Source: JALZDI01 sp965653225
GTDB taxonomy: Bacteria > Actinomycetota > Actinomycetes > Propionibacteriales > Nocardioidaceae
Length of the DNA: 19,365 nt
Direction: 5' to 3'
NCBI GenBank assembly: GCA_965653225.1
Contig: CBFGZI010000071.1
Location: 1-19,365 of the forward strand
Part shown: piece after piece, positions 6,275 to 14,215 of the stretch
Layout: each line of letters opens with the position of its first letter
How positions within the stretch are numbered: the first letter of the stretch is position 1
The notes under the pieces: generated by a model
Databases searched by the model: none
What the model saw: only the letters and a program-made list of their open reading frames with translations
Told to the model about the DNA's origin: nothing
Made by a program: the position numbers and the translations under genes

Positions 6275-8497
6275 TCAGGTCGGCGGGTGGGACGCCCCGA
6301 GCACATCCACCATCCAGGCGTACGAGAAGGCTCGCTCCCGCCACGCGTTGTAGCGACCGCTGGGCCCTCCGTGACCTGCCCCCATCTCGGTCTTCAGCAG
6401 TAGCGGGCTATTCCCCGTTCTGGTCTCCCGCAAACGTGCCACCCACTTCGCGGGCTCGACGTACAGCACCCGGGTGTCGTTGATGCTGGTCACAGCAAGG
6501 ATCGCCGGGTAGTCCTGGGGCGCCACGTTCTCGTACGGCGAGTAGGACTTGATGTAGGCGTAGACGTCGGGGTCGTCGAGGGGGTTGCCCCACTCCTCCC
6601 ACTCGATCACGGTCAGTGGCAGCGACGGGTCGAGGATGCTGGTGAGCGGGTCGACGAACGGCACCTCGGCCACGATCCCGGCGAACGCCTCCGGCGCCAT
6701 GTTGGCCACCGCGCCCATCAGCAGCCCGCCGGCGCTGCCGCCGTGTGCCACCATCCGCTCGGGCCGGCTCCAGCGCTGCTCCACCAGGTGGCGGGCGCAG
6801 TCGACGAAGTCGGTGAAGGTGTTCTTCTTGCTCAGCACCTTGCCGTCGTCGTACCAGCGGCGGCCCATCTCGCCGCCTCCGCGCACGTGCGCGATCGCGA
6901 ACACGACGCCGCGGTCGAGCAGCGACAGCCGCGGGATGCCGAAGGCGGGGTCGCTGCTGATCTCGTAGGACCCGTAGCCGTACAGCACCATCGGGGCCGA
7001 CCCGTCGCGCGCGGTGCCCTTGCGGCACACCAGCGAGATCGGCACCTGTGTGCCGTCCCTGGCGGTGGCCCACTCGCGGTGCTGCTCGTAGTCGTCGGGG
7101 TTGTAGCCGCCGAGCACCGGCGTCTGCTTGCGCAGCAGCAGGTCGCCGGTGCGTACGTCGTAGTCGTAGATCGACGTCGGCGTGACCAGCGAGGTGTAGC
7201 CGAGCCGGACGACCGGCTGCCCGAACTCGGGGTTGCCGCCCGGGCCGACGGTGTAGAGCGGCTCGTCGAAGCCCACCAGGTAGCCCTCGCCGTAGCCCTC
7301 GTCGGTGAGCGGCACGATCCGCACCTGCGTCATGCCCTCGCTGCGCTGCGACACCACCAGGTGGGTGGCGAACGCGTCGACGTCCTCGAGGCGCTGGGAG
7401 TCGGAGTGCGCGATCAGCGTGCGCCAGCTGTCCGGGCCGGAGGAGTCGACCGGCGCCTCGGCCAGCTCGAAGTTGACGGCGCCGTCGTTGTGCAGGATCA
7501 GGAAGCGGTCCTGGCCGGCGACCACGGCGTGCTCGACGCTGTACTCCACGCCTTGGCGGCGGGGGGCGACCACCCGGAACTCGCCCTCGGGGTCGGAGGC
7601 GTCCAGCACGCGGTACTCCGAGGTGGTCTTCGAGCCGCTGACCACCATCAGGTAGCGGTCGCTGCGCGTACGGCCGACCGCGCTCCAGTAGCGCTCGTCG
7701 GGCTCGTGGAAGACCAGCACGTCGTCGGAGGCGTCGGTGCCCAGCCGGTGCCGCCACACCTTGTCGGGCCGCCAGGCCTCGTCGACGGTCGTGTAGAACA
7801 GCGTGGTCCCGCCGAGGTCCCAGGTGGCGCCGCCGACGGTGTTGGGCACCTCGTCGGGCAGCATCTCGCCGCTGCGCAGGTCCTTGACCCGCAGCGTGTA
7901 GCGCTCGTCGCCGGCGAAGTCGGTGGAGTAGGCCAGCAGGTTGCCGTCGGTGCTGACCGAGAAGGTCCCGAGCGAGAAGAACTCCTTGCCCTCGGCCAGG
8001 GCGTTGCCGTCGAGCAGTACCTCCTCGCCGGGCACCTCGACTCCGGGCTCGAGCGCGGGCGGGTCCCAGTCGCCGGGCCGGTCGCTCGACTGGCCGCCTG
8101 ACCGGTCGCCTGACCGGTCACTCGACCGCGCGGCGGTACGGCAGTGCAGGCCGTACTGCTGGCCCTCGACCGTGCGGGTGTAGTACCACCAGTCGCCCAG
8201 CCGCGTCGGCACGGTGAGGTCGGTCTCCAGCGTGCGCGTCTTGATCTCGGTGAAGATCTGCTCGCGCAGGTCGGCCAGGTGGGCGGTCTGCTGCTCGGTG
8301 TAGGCGTTCTCGGCCTCGAGGTAGCCGACCGTGTCGGGGGACTCCTTGTCGCGCAGCCACTCGTAGTCGTCGACGAAGGTGTCGCCGTGGAAGGTGCGCT
8401 CCTTGGGCACCTTCTTGGCGACGGGCGGGGTGGTCGGCCTCTCCTCGGCCCTTCCCTGGGCCTTTTCCTCGGCCTGGCCGGCACGGGTGTCAGTCAT
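6275..8497 (-). CDS. ptrB: S9A prolyl-oligopeptidase family peptidase (oligopeptidase B / protease II-like)
   Basis: The 740-residue protein combines an N-terminal beta-propeller (about 30-470) with a C-terminal alpha/beta-hydrolase domain (about 480-735). The likely catalytic triad is Ser588 in GGSAGG, Asp674 in NDTRV and His709 in GAGHGG. Family members cleave short peptides, protease II types after basic residues. There is no signal peptide, so it is probably cytoplasmic. Residues about 124-145 are a hydrophilic Ser/Asp/Arg/Gly insertion built of four-residue units, matching a 12-bp DNA repeat. ATG 8497 overlaps the stop of the upstream transporter gene (ATGA), implying coupled translation; a GTG at 8506 is an alternative. 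An in-frame opening that continues far upstream is antisense noise and not part of the gene. It precedes the SigB-like gene on the same strand, separated by 135 bases. Confidence 0.92.
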   Translation of the reverse strand: MTDTRAGQAEEKAQGRAEERPTTPPVAKKVPKERTFHGDTFVDDYEWLRDKESPDTVGYLEAENAYTEQQTAHLADLREQIFTEIKTRTLETDLTVPTRLGDWWYYTRTVEGQQYGLHCRTAARSSDRSGDRSGGQSSDRPGDWDPPALEPGVEVPGEEVLLDGNALAEGKEFFSLGTFSVSTDGNLLAYSTDFAGDERYTLRVKDLRSGEMLPDEVPNTVGGATWDLGGTTLFYTTVDEAWRPDKVWRHRLGTDASDDVLVFHEPDERYWSAVGRTRSDRYLMVVSGSKTTSEYRVLDASDPEGEFRVVAPRRQGVEYSVEHAVVAGQDRFLILHNDGAVNFELAEAPVDSSGPDSWRTLIAHSDSQRLEDVDAFATHLVVSQRSEGMTQVRIVPLTDEGYGEGYLVGFDEPLYTVGPGGNPEFGQPVVRLGYTSLVTPTSIYDYDVRTGDLLLRKQTPVLGGYNPDDYEQHREWATARDGTQVPISLVCRKGTARDGSAPMVLYGYGSYEISSDPAFGIPRLSLLDRGVVFAIAHVRGGGEMGRRWYDDGKVLSKKNTFTDFVDCARHLVEQRWSRPERMVAHGGSAGGLLMGAVANMAPEAFAGIVAEVPFVDPLTSILDPSLPLTVIEWEEWGNPLDDPDVYAYIKSYSPYENVAPQDYPAILAVTSINDTRVLYVEPAKWVARLRETRTGNSPLLLKTEMGAGHGGPSGRYNAWRERAFSYAWMVDVLGASHPPT
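8070..8129. repeat. Imperfect 12-bp tandem repeat within the peptidase gene
   Basis: Five consecutive 12-base units lie at 8070-8081, 8082-8093, 8094-8105, 8106-8117 and 8118-8129. Units 3 and 4 (CCGCCTGACCGG and TCGCCTGACCGG) differ at one base. The translation is a run of four-residue units SDRS, GDRS, GGQS, SDRP. The frame is kept throughout, so copy number can change without breaking the protein. Confidence 0.75.
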
Positions 8498-9402
8498 GTC
8501 CTGCACGCTATCGGGCGCGAGTGGGGCTCCGGCCGCCGACGCGGTCGCAGCGCGACGTAGACGCCGGCCGCGCAGACCGCCATGCCGGCGACCGCGAGCG
8601 CGCCCGGTCTCTCGCCGAACATCCAGTACGCCCACAGCGTCGTCGTGGGCGGGGTCAGGTAGAGCAGGGTGCTGACGCGGGTGGCTCCGCCCTGGCGCAG
8701 GACCAGCAGGTAGCTGCCGTAGCCGCCGAACGAGGACAGGACGACCGTCCACGCGACGGCCGTCCAGAACCCCGCGTCCGCGGGAGGGGCGAGCCGGCCG
8801 GTGAGACCGGCCTCGGTGGTGAAGACCACCGCGGCGGTGGCCGTCTGCAGGGCAAGCGCCTCCAGCAGCGTCTCCGGCCCCTGCTGCCTGCGCTGCACCA
8901 GCGTGCCCGCCGACAACGCGACCATGCCGGCGAACGGGAGCAGATAGACCCAGACGGGTGCGGGCCCGAGACGGATGTCGTCCCCGACGACCAGCGCGAC
9001 GCCGGCGAGCCCGGCGACCAGACCGACCCGCTGCCCTCGCCCAGTGCGCTCGCCGAGCACGGGACCGGCGAGGGCGGCCACCAGCAGCGGCTGCAGGGAC
9101 GCCACCAGCGCGGCGGTCCCCGGCGCGCCGCCGCGGCCCACCCCGGTGACCACGCCGCCGCGATAGCCGGCCTGGTACAGCAGGCCGACGCCCGCCTGGC
9201 GGGCCAGCGCGCCGCGCCGGGGGCGTGTGCGCCGGTAGGCCAGAGCGGCCAGCAGCACCGCGGCCGCGACCAGGTAGCGCCAGGCGAGCAGAGTGTCGGG
9301 TGGGGCATGACGGGTGCCCAGCGCGGCGCCCACGAAGCCGGAGCTCCACATCACCACCAGGGTCGCCCCGGCCAACACCTCTGCACCGCGTACGCGCTCC
9401 AT
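8494..9402 (-). CDS. EamA-family (DMT superfamily) transporter
   Basis: The 302-residue integral membrane protein has about ten hydrophobic segments arranged as two EamA repeats (about 8-138 and 150-287). Typical signatures are VVMWSSGFVG in the first helix, ALVASLQPLLVAAL near 98-111, and YLTPPTTTLWAYWMFGERP at 248-266. DMT proteins export or exchange small metabolites; the substrate cannot be inferred. ATG 9402 lacks a ribosome site. A possible -10 (TATGGT, 9414-9419 on the minus strand) lies so close that the mRNA may be almost leaderless. The gene overlaps the peptidase start by four bases (ATGA). It is divergent from the TetR gene at 9488, a usual regulator-exporter pairing. Confidence 0.88.
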   Translation of the reverse strand: MERVRGAEVLAGATLVVMWSSGFVGAALGTRHAPPDTLLAWRYLVAAAVLLAALAYRRTRPRRGALARQAGVGLLYQAGYRGGVVTGVGRGGAPGTAALVASLQPLLVAALAGPVLGERTGRGQRVGLVAGLAGVALVVGDDIRLGPAPVWVYLLPFAGMVALSAGTLVQRRQQGPETLLEALALQTATAAVVFTTEAGLTGRLAPPADAGFWTAVAWTVVLSSFGGYGSYLLVLRQGGATRVSTLLYLTPPTTTLWAYWMFGERPGALAVAGMAVCAAGVYVALRPRRRPEPHSRPIACRT

Positions 9403-9412
9403 GGCGACAGGT

Positions 9413-9433
9413 AACCATACCGGTCTGTATACT
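9413..9433. promoter_or_regulatory. Candidate TetR operator overlapping divergent -10 elements
   Basis: A pseudo-palindrome centres on CCGG (9420-9423). The right half GGTCTGTAT (9422-9430) mirrors the left half AACCATACC (9413-9421) at six of nine positions. The -10 TATACT of the tetR-like gene (9428-9433, five of six to consensus) and the minus-strand TATGGT for the transporter both fall in it. Binding there would block both promoters. Confidence 0.5.
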
Positions 9434-9487
9434 CGCAGTGCACCAGTCAGCGAACCGACCAGCGCACCGACGGACGACGGAGGACCG

Positions 9488-10108
9488 ATGGCACCCACCG
9501 CGACCCGGCGAGCCGCCGCGAGCAGGGACCCCGGCCGGCCGCTGACACCGGCCGGCCAGCGGCTGCTCGACGCCGCGAGCGCGCTGTTCTACGACCGCGG
9601 CATCCGTGCGGTGGGGGTGGACCTGATCGCGGAGGTCGCCGGAACGACCAAGAAGACGCTGTACGACCGGTTCGGCTCCAAGGACGGCCTGGTCGTGCTC
9701 TACCTCCAGCGCCGGCAGCAGCGGTGGCGCGAGTTCGTCGAGCATCACCTTGACGAGATGGATGGTGCGACGACGCCCGCGCGCACGCTCGGGGTGCTCG
9801 ACGCCCTGGAGCTCTGGATGGCCGAGCAGCACCGTGGGTGCGCGTTCGTCAACGCCTATGCCGAGCTCGGCGGGTCGGACCACCCCGCCGTGGAGGTCAT
9901 CCGTGAGGAGAAGCACTGGACCCACGCGCTGTACCTGCGGCTGTGCGAGGAGGGCCGGCTGGCCGACCCGGCCGAGGTCGCCGCGGGCCTGCACCTGGTG
10001 CACGAGGGCGTGCTGGTGATGACCACGGCCGGGGGCCGGCCGGAGGCCTTCGCCGACGGACGCCGCGCGGCGGAGCAGTTACTCGCGGCGGCCGGTCAGG
10101 CGTCCTGA
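9488..10108 (+). CDS. TetR/AcrR-family transcriptional regulator
   Basis: The 206-residue protein has an N-terminal TetR DNA-binding domain (about 20-70). The helix-turn-helix GVDLIAEVAGTTKKTLYDRFGSKDGL and the preceding helix ALFYDRGIRAV are diagnostic. Residues 75-205 form the helical ligand and dimer domain, which has no recognisable ligand signature. GGAGGA at 9479-9484 precedes ATG 9488. The gene is divergent from the EamA transporter with 85 bases between them, which suggests it represses the transporter-peptidase pair and itself; the inducer is unknown. Its end overlaps the convergent dinB gene by 13 bases (10096-10108). Confidence 0.92.
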   Translation: MAPTATRRAAASRDPGRPLTPAGQRLLDAASALFYDRGIRAVGVDLIAEVAGTTKKTLYDRFGSKDGLVVLYLQRRQQRWREFVEHHLDEMDGATTPARTLGVLDALELWMAEQHRGCAFVNAYAELGGSDHPAVEVIREEKHWTHALYLRLCEEGRLADPAEVAAGLHLVHEGVLVMTTAGGRPEAFADGRRAAEQLLAAAGQAS

Positions 10109-11463
10109 GCAGGGTCCTCGTTGTCCTCGTCGTCCTCGTCGGGAGGCGGCGGAGCGCTGGCCAGGTCGGGGTCGTCGGCGGCGAACGTGCGTACCGGGCC
10201 GGGTCCGGTCTCGGCGGTCTCGAACCGCACGGTCACCCGTCCCAGCCCGGCGCCCCACACCCATCCGGGTCCGTGGGCGGTGTGCACCACGTCCATGCCG
10301 GGGACCCACCGGCTGCGACGACGCCGCGACGTCTCGTACGCGTGTAGCGCGTCGTGGTCGTCGGCGTCGCCGGCGGCCTCCTGCTCGTCGTGCTCGCTGA
10401 ACAGGTCTTCCTGGATCCAGTCTGCGAGGCCGGAGACGCCGACGCCGAGCAGCCGCACGCCCCCGGTGATGTCGGACTCCTCCAGCAGCCGCCGCGCCAC
10501 CCGCGCCACCACCCGCGGGTCGTCGGTGGGACCGGGCAGCGTGGCCGACCGGGTGTGCGTGCTGAAGTCGAACAACCGGGTCTTCACCGTGATCGTGCGT
10601 CCGGACAGCTTGGCCTTGCGCAGCCGCTCGCACACCTGCTCGGCGTGCCGCCCGGCGATCGCCTGCAGCAGGGTCGCGTCCACGAGGTCGGTGTCGAACG
10701 TGTCCTCCACGCTTACCGACTTCGACGCCCGCTCGGCGACCACCGGCCGGTCGTCGTCGGCGCGGCACAGCCGGTACAGCGAGCGTCCCTGCGCGTCCCC
10801 GACGATGCGCACCAGCTCGTCGAGGCTGACGCGCTGCATCTCCTCCACGGTGTGCACGCCGACCCGGCGCAGCCGCTCCGCGGTGGCGGGGCCGACGCCC
10901 GGGATCACGGTCACCTGCATCGGCCGTAGCAGGTCGGACTCGGTTCCTGCGGGTACGACCAGCAGGCCGTCGGGCTTGTCGAGGTCGCTGGCGATCTTGG
11001 CCACCAGCTTGGAGGTCGCCACGCCGACCGAGCCGTGCAGGCCGCCGGAGGCCCGGTGCACCTCGTCCTTGACCTCGCGGACTGCCGCGGTGACCGAGCC
11101 GGTGGACAGGTCGGTGAGGGTCCCGGCCGCCAGGTCGACGAACGCCTCGTCCAGCGACAGCGGCTCGACCAGCGGCGACACCGCGCGCAGCACCCGCATC
11201 ACCGCCCGGGAGGTGCGGCGGTAGACGTCGAACCGTCCGGCCAGGAACGCGGCGTGCGGGCAGCGGGCCCGCGCCTCCGCGGTCGACATCGCCGAGTGCA
11301 CGCCGAACGGGCGGGCCTCGTACGATGCGGTGGACACGACGCCGCGACCGCCGAGCCCGCCGACGATCACCGGCTTGCCGCGCAGCGACGGCTTGTCGCG
11401 CTGCTCGACCGCGGCGAAGAACGCGTCGAGGTCCAGGTGCATCACCGACGCCTCGCCCCGCAT
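10096..11463 (-). CDS. dinB: DNA polymerase IV (Y-family translesion polymerase)
   Basis: The 455-residue Y-family polymerase copies damaged templates and extends misaligned ends. Catalytic acids lie in HLDLDAFFAAVEQ (Asp11) and SLDEAF (Asp105, Glu106). The HhH-like thumb segment VIPGVGPATAERLRRVGV is at 186-203 and the little-finger domain at about 245-345. QEDLF (351-355) fits the beta-clamp-binding motif. Residues about 385-435 form the extra C-terminal domain of actinobacterial enzymes (GMDVVHTAHGPGWVWGAG), followed by a Pro/Asp/Glu-rich tail. ATG 11463 gives MRGEASVMHLDL. GTG 11469, six bases after AGGG, is a good alternative start. No actinobacterial LexA box was seen upstream. It is divergent from the DUF4192 gene. 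Confidence 0.95.
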   Translation of the reverse strand: MRGEASVMHLDLDAFFAAVEQRDKPSLRGKPVIVGGLGGRGVVSTASYEARPFGVHSAMSTAEARARCPHAAFLAGRFDVYRRTSRAVMRVLRAVSPLVEPLSLDEAFVDLAAGTLTDLSTGSVTAAVREVKDEVHRASGGLHGSVGVATSKLVAKIASDLDKPDGLLVVPAGTESDLLRPMQVTVIPGVGPATAERLRRVGVHTVEEMQRVSLDELVRIVGDAQGRSLYRLCRADDDRPVVAERASKSVSVEDTFDTDLVDATLLQAIAGRHAEQVCERLRKAKLSGRTITVKTRLFDFSTHTRSATLPGPTDDPRVVARVARRLLEESDITGGVRLLGVGVSGLADWIQEDLFSEHDEQEAAGDADDHDALHAYETSRRRRSRWVPGMDVVHTAHGPGWVWGAGLGRVTVRFETAETGPGPVRTFAADDPDLASAPPPPDEDDEDNEDPAQDA

Positions 11464-11475
11464 GGGCACATGGTG

Positions 11476-11494
11476 CCCTATCCACAGGACAGGG
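11476..11494. promoter_or_regulatory. Inverted repeat between dinB and the DUF4192 gene
   Basis: CCCTATCC (11476-11483) and GGACAGGG (11487-11494) pair at seven of eight positions around ACA. The site lies in the 75-base divergent gap, a few bases before the dinB start. It could be an operator, or a hairpin in the dinB leader. It does not resemble the TCGAAC-N4-GTTCGA SOS box. Confidence 0.3.
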
Positions 11495-11538
11495 ATTTCA
11501 CCGTCACGACCCTGCCGACGGGGCCACTCTGGACAGCC

Positions 11539-12627
11539 ATGAGCGCACACCCCGACCTGCCCGACCACCCAGACCTTCCGGAGATCCCTCCCAGTGCCGC
11601 CTGCGCGGACGAGCCCGACCCGCCGCAGACGGTGCTCAAGGCCGGCAAGCCCGACGACCTGCTGGCGATCGTGCCGTACCGGCTGGGGTTCCACCCCAGG
11701 GACAGCCTGGTGGCGCTGACCCTCGAAGGGCCGCGGCGCCGCTTCGGGTTCACCGCCCGGCTCGACCTCCCGCCGCTGGCGCAGGTGCCCGACGTGGCCC
11801 GCTACCTGATCGAGGTGGTCACCCACCACGGCGCCGACGAGGTCATCCTGGTCGCCTACGCCGACGACGACTCGGTCGCCGGCCCGCTCGTCAACACGCT
11901 GCAGCAGTGGCTCGCCCGCACCGACATCGGCCTGGTCGACGCCTACCGCTGCGACGGGCAGCGCTGGTTCTGCTACACCTGCGACCAGCCGTGCTGTCCC
12001 GACTCGGGCACGCCGTACGACCTCTCCAACCACCCCCTGGTCGCCGAGCACGTCCTGCTGGGCCGGGTCGCGCTGCCCGACCGCGCGGCGCTGCGGGCGC
12101 AGGTGGCGCCGGTGTCGGGCCGGCGGCGGGCCGTGATGGAGGAGGCGTTCACCCGGGCGGAGAGGGCGCTCGTGGGCCCGGTCGAGACGCTGGGGCTCGG
12201 CCGCACGGCGTTCCTGCGGCAGACCATGGCCGCGGTCCGCGAGTCGGTCAACGGCTGGCTGGTCGACCCGCGCCCGCTCACCGACGACGAGGCGGCCCTG
12301 CTGGCGGTGCGGGTGGCGCTCGTGCCCGCCCGAGACGTCGCCTGGTCGATGATGACGCGGCCCTCGGCGCACCGGCACCTGGCGCTGTGGCAGCAGGTCC
12401 TGGCCCAGGTCGTGCCGCCGTACGAGCCGGCCGTGGCCTGCCTGGCCGCGTTCGCCGCCTGGCTGCAGGGAGACGGGGCGCTGGCGTGGTGCGCGGTCGA
12501 GCGCGCGCTGGAGGCGGACCCCGCCTACTCGTGGGCCGACCTGATCGTGCAGTCGCTGGAGCAGGCGGTCTCACCGTCGGTCTGGCAGCCCTTCCCGACC
12601 GAGGAGATCGAGCGGTTCGTGGGGTGA
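11539..12627 (+). CDS. DUF4192 domain-containing protein
   Basis: The 362-residue protein matches the actinobacterial DUF4192 family, whose function is unknown. The N-terminus (about 1-28) is Pro/Asp-rich with the repeated unit HPDLP. The family core begins at KAGKPDDLLAIVPYRLGFHPRDSLV (35-59). A characteristic cysteine segment RCDGQRWFCYTCDQPCCP lies at 137-154 (Cys138, 145, 148, 152, 153). This could be a metal site, but that is an inference. The C-terminal third is helical and TPR-like, ending ALAWCAVERALEADPAYSWADL. There is no signal peptide or membrane segment. The ribosome site before ATG 11539 is weak (TGGACAG). It is divergent from dinB, which hints at a repair or stress link but does not prove one. 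Confidence 0.88.
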   Translation: MSAHPDLPDHPDLPEIPPSAACADEPDPPQTVLKAGKPDDLLAIVPYRLGFHPRDSLVALTLEGPRRRFGFTARLDLPPLAQVPDVARYLIEVVTHHGADEVILVAYADDDSVAGPLVNTLQQWLARTDIGLVDAYRCDGQRWFCYTCDQPCCPDSGTPYDLSNHPLVAEHVLLGRVALPDRAALRAQVAPVSGRRRAVMEEAFTRAERALVGPVETLGLGRTAFLRQTMAAVRESVNGWLVDPRPLTDDEAALLAVRVALVPARDVAWSMMTRPSAHRHLALWQQVLAQVVPPYEPAVACLAAFAAWLQGDGALAWCAVERALEADPAYSWADLIVQSLEQAVSPSVWQPFPTEEIERFVG

Positions 12628-12736
12628 CCCGCGCCCGGGTGTTTTACGCCTGCACCGGCATGCGAGAGGCTTAGGTGGTAACGGCATGGCTGGAAGTCGC
12701 CGTGGCTACTCGGGGCCATCGGTCGAGGGAGGCGTC

Positions 12737-14215
12737 ATGGGTCAACAGGTCGACAAGCGCGAGTTCTCCCGCGAGGACCGGACTCGCTACCGCGCGAAGG
12801 TGCGCCGCTGCCTCGACGTGTTCGCCCGAATGTTGCGGGAGTCGCGCTTCGAGTCCGAGCGTCCGATGACCGGGCTGGAGATCGAGTTCAACCTGGTCGA
12901 CGACACCGGCGACCCCGCGATGAAGAACGCCGAGGCGCTCGAGGCGATCGCCGACCCGGCGTTCCAGACCGAGCTCGGGCAGTTCAACATCGAGATCAAC
13001 GTGCCGCCCCGCCGCCTCGGTGAGGAGGGACTCAGCGGCTTCGAGTCCGACATCCGCAAGAGCCTCAACGACGGCGAGGAGCGCGCCAGCGAGGTCGGCG
13101 CGCACATGATCATGGTGGGCATCCTGCCGACGGTGCGCACCGGCGACATGGTGGCCGACACGATCTCGGCCAACCCCCGCTACAAGCTGCTGAACGACCA
13201 GATGATGGCCGCACGCGGCGAGGACATCCAGATCGCTGTCGACGGCATCGAGCGGCTGACCGCCACCGCCGACACGATCATGCCCGAGGCGGCGTGCACG
13301 TCCACGCAGCTGCACCTGCAGATGAGCCCCGCCGACTTCCCGGCCTGCTGGAACGCCGCGCAGGCGCTTTCCGGCGTGCAGCTCGCCATCGGCGCGAACT
13401 CGCCGTTCCTGTTCGGCAAGGAGCTGTGGCGCGAGACGCGGATCGCGCTGTTCGAGCAGGCCACCGACACCCGCAGCGAGGAGCTGAAGGCCCAGGGTGT
13501 GCGGCCGCGGGTGTGGTTCGGCGAGCGCTGGATCAACTCGATCTTCGACCTGTTCGAGGAGAACGTGCGGTACTTCCCCGCGCTGCTGCCGATCGTCGAG
13601 GACGAGGACCCGGTCGAGGTGCTCGACCGGGGCGACACGCCGCACCTGGCCGAGCTGCGGCTGCACAACGGCACCATCTACCGCTGGAACCGGCCGGTCT
13701 ACGACGTGGTGCGCGACGAGCCGCACGTGCGGGTGGAGAACCGCGTGCTGCCCGCGGGCCCCACCGTGGTCGACACGCTGGCCAACGCCGCGTTCTACTT
13801 CGGCGTCCTGCGCACACTGGTGCGCCAGCAGCGGCCGCTGTGGAGCCAGATGTCGTTCAGCGCCGCGGAGGAGAACTTCCACTCCGGCGCGCGGAACGGC
13901 ATCGACGCGCAGCTGTACTGGCCCGGCCTGGGCACCGTGCCGGCGTCCGAGCTGGTGCTGCGCCGGCTGCTGCCGATGGCCGCGGAGGGCCTGGACACGT
14001 GGGGCGTCGGGGCCGACGACCGCGACCGGATGCTGCAGATCATCGAGCAGCGCTGCAAGACCGGCCGCAACGGCGCCACCTGGCAGGCCGAGACGTTCCA
14101 CCGCCTGTACGACAACTCCGGGCTGAGCCGGCACGACGCGATGCGCGAGCTGGTCAACCGCTACCGCGTGCACATGCACTCCAACGAGCCGGTGCACGCC
14201 TGGCCGACCGACTAG
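12737..14215 (+). CDS. Glutamate-cysteine ligase family protein (GCS2-like)
   Basis: The 492-residue protein belongs to the carboxylate-amine / glutamate-cysteine ligase fold. The ATP/Mg-binding glutamates lie in TGLEIEFNLVD (Glu48, Glu50). QFNIEINVPPR (82-92), STQLHLQM (189-196) and RVENRVLPAGPT (332-343) follow. The start at ATG 12737 is chosen because GGGAGG (12727-12732) is four bases upstream; an in-frame ATG at 12686 lacks a site. The substrates are uncertain: actinobacteria usually make mycothiol, and gamma-glutamylcysteine is needed mainly for ergothioneine. No egt or gshB gene is beside it. The gene is probably monocistronic and shares the palindrome CTAG (14212-14215) as overlapping stop codons with the aminotransferase. 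Confidence 0.9.
   Translation: MGQQVDKREFSREDRTRYRAKVRRCLDVFARMLRESRFESERPMTGLEIEFNLVDDTGDPAMKNAEALEAIADPAFQTELGQFNIEINVPPRRLGEEGLSGFESDIRKSLNDGEERASEVGAHMIMVGILPTVRTGDMVADTISANPRYKLLNDQMMAARGEDIQIAVDGIERLTATADTIMPEAACTSTQLHLQMSPADFPACWNAAQALSGVQLAIGANSPFLFGKELWRETRIALFEQATDTRSEELKAQGVRPRVWFGERWINSIFDLFEENVRYFPALLPIVEDEDPVEVLDRGDTPHLAELRLHNGTIYRWNRPVYDVVRDEPHVRVENRVLPAGPTVVDTLANAAFYFGVLRTLVRQQRPLWSQMSFSAAEENFHSGARNGIDAQLYWPGLGTVPASELVLRRLLPMAAEGLDTWGVGADDRDRMLQIIEQRCKTGRNGATWQAETFHRLYDNSGLSRHDAMRELVNRYRVHMHSNEPVHAWPTD

Noticed and set aside
8498..10003. Upstream 502-codon extension of the peptidase frame
   Set aside because: The extension runs through the transporter gene and antisense to the TetR gene, is Arg/Gly-rich without domains, and the peptidase has a normal start at 8497.
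11464..12378. Upstream extension of the dinB frame through the DUF4192 gene
   Set aside because: The polymerase N-terminus is at 11463 (HLDLDAFF); the upstream part is antisense to a recognised family.
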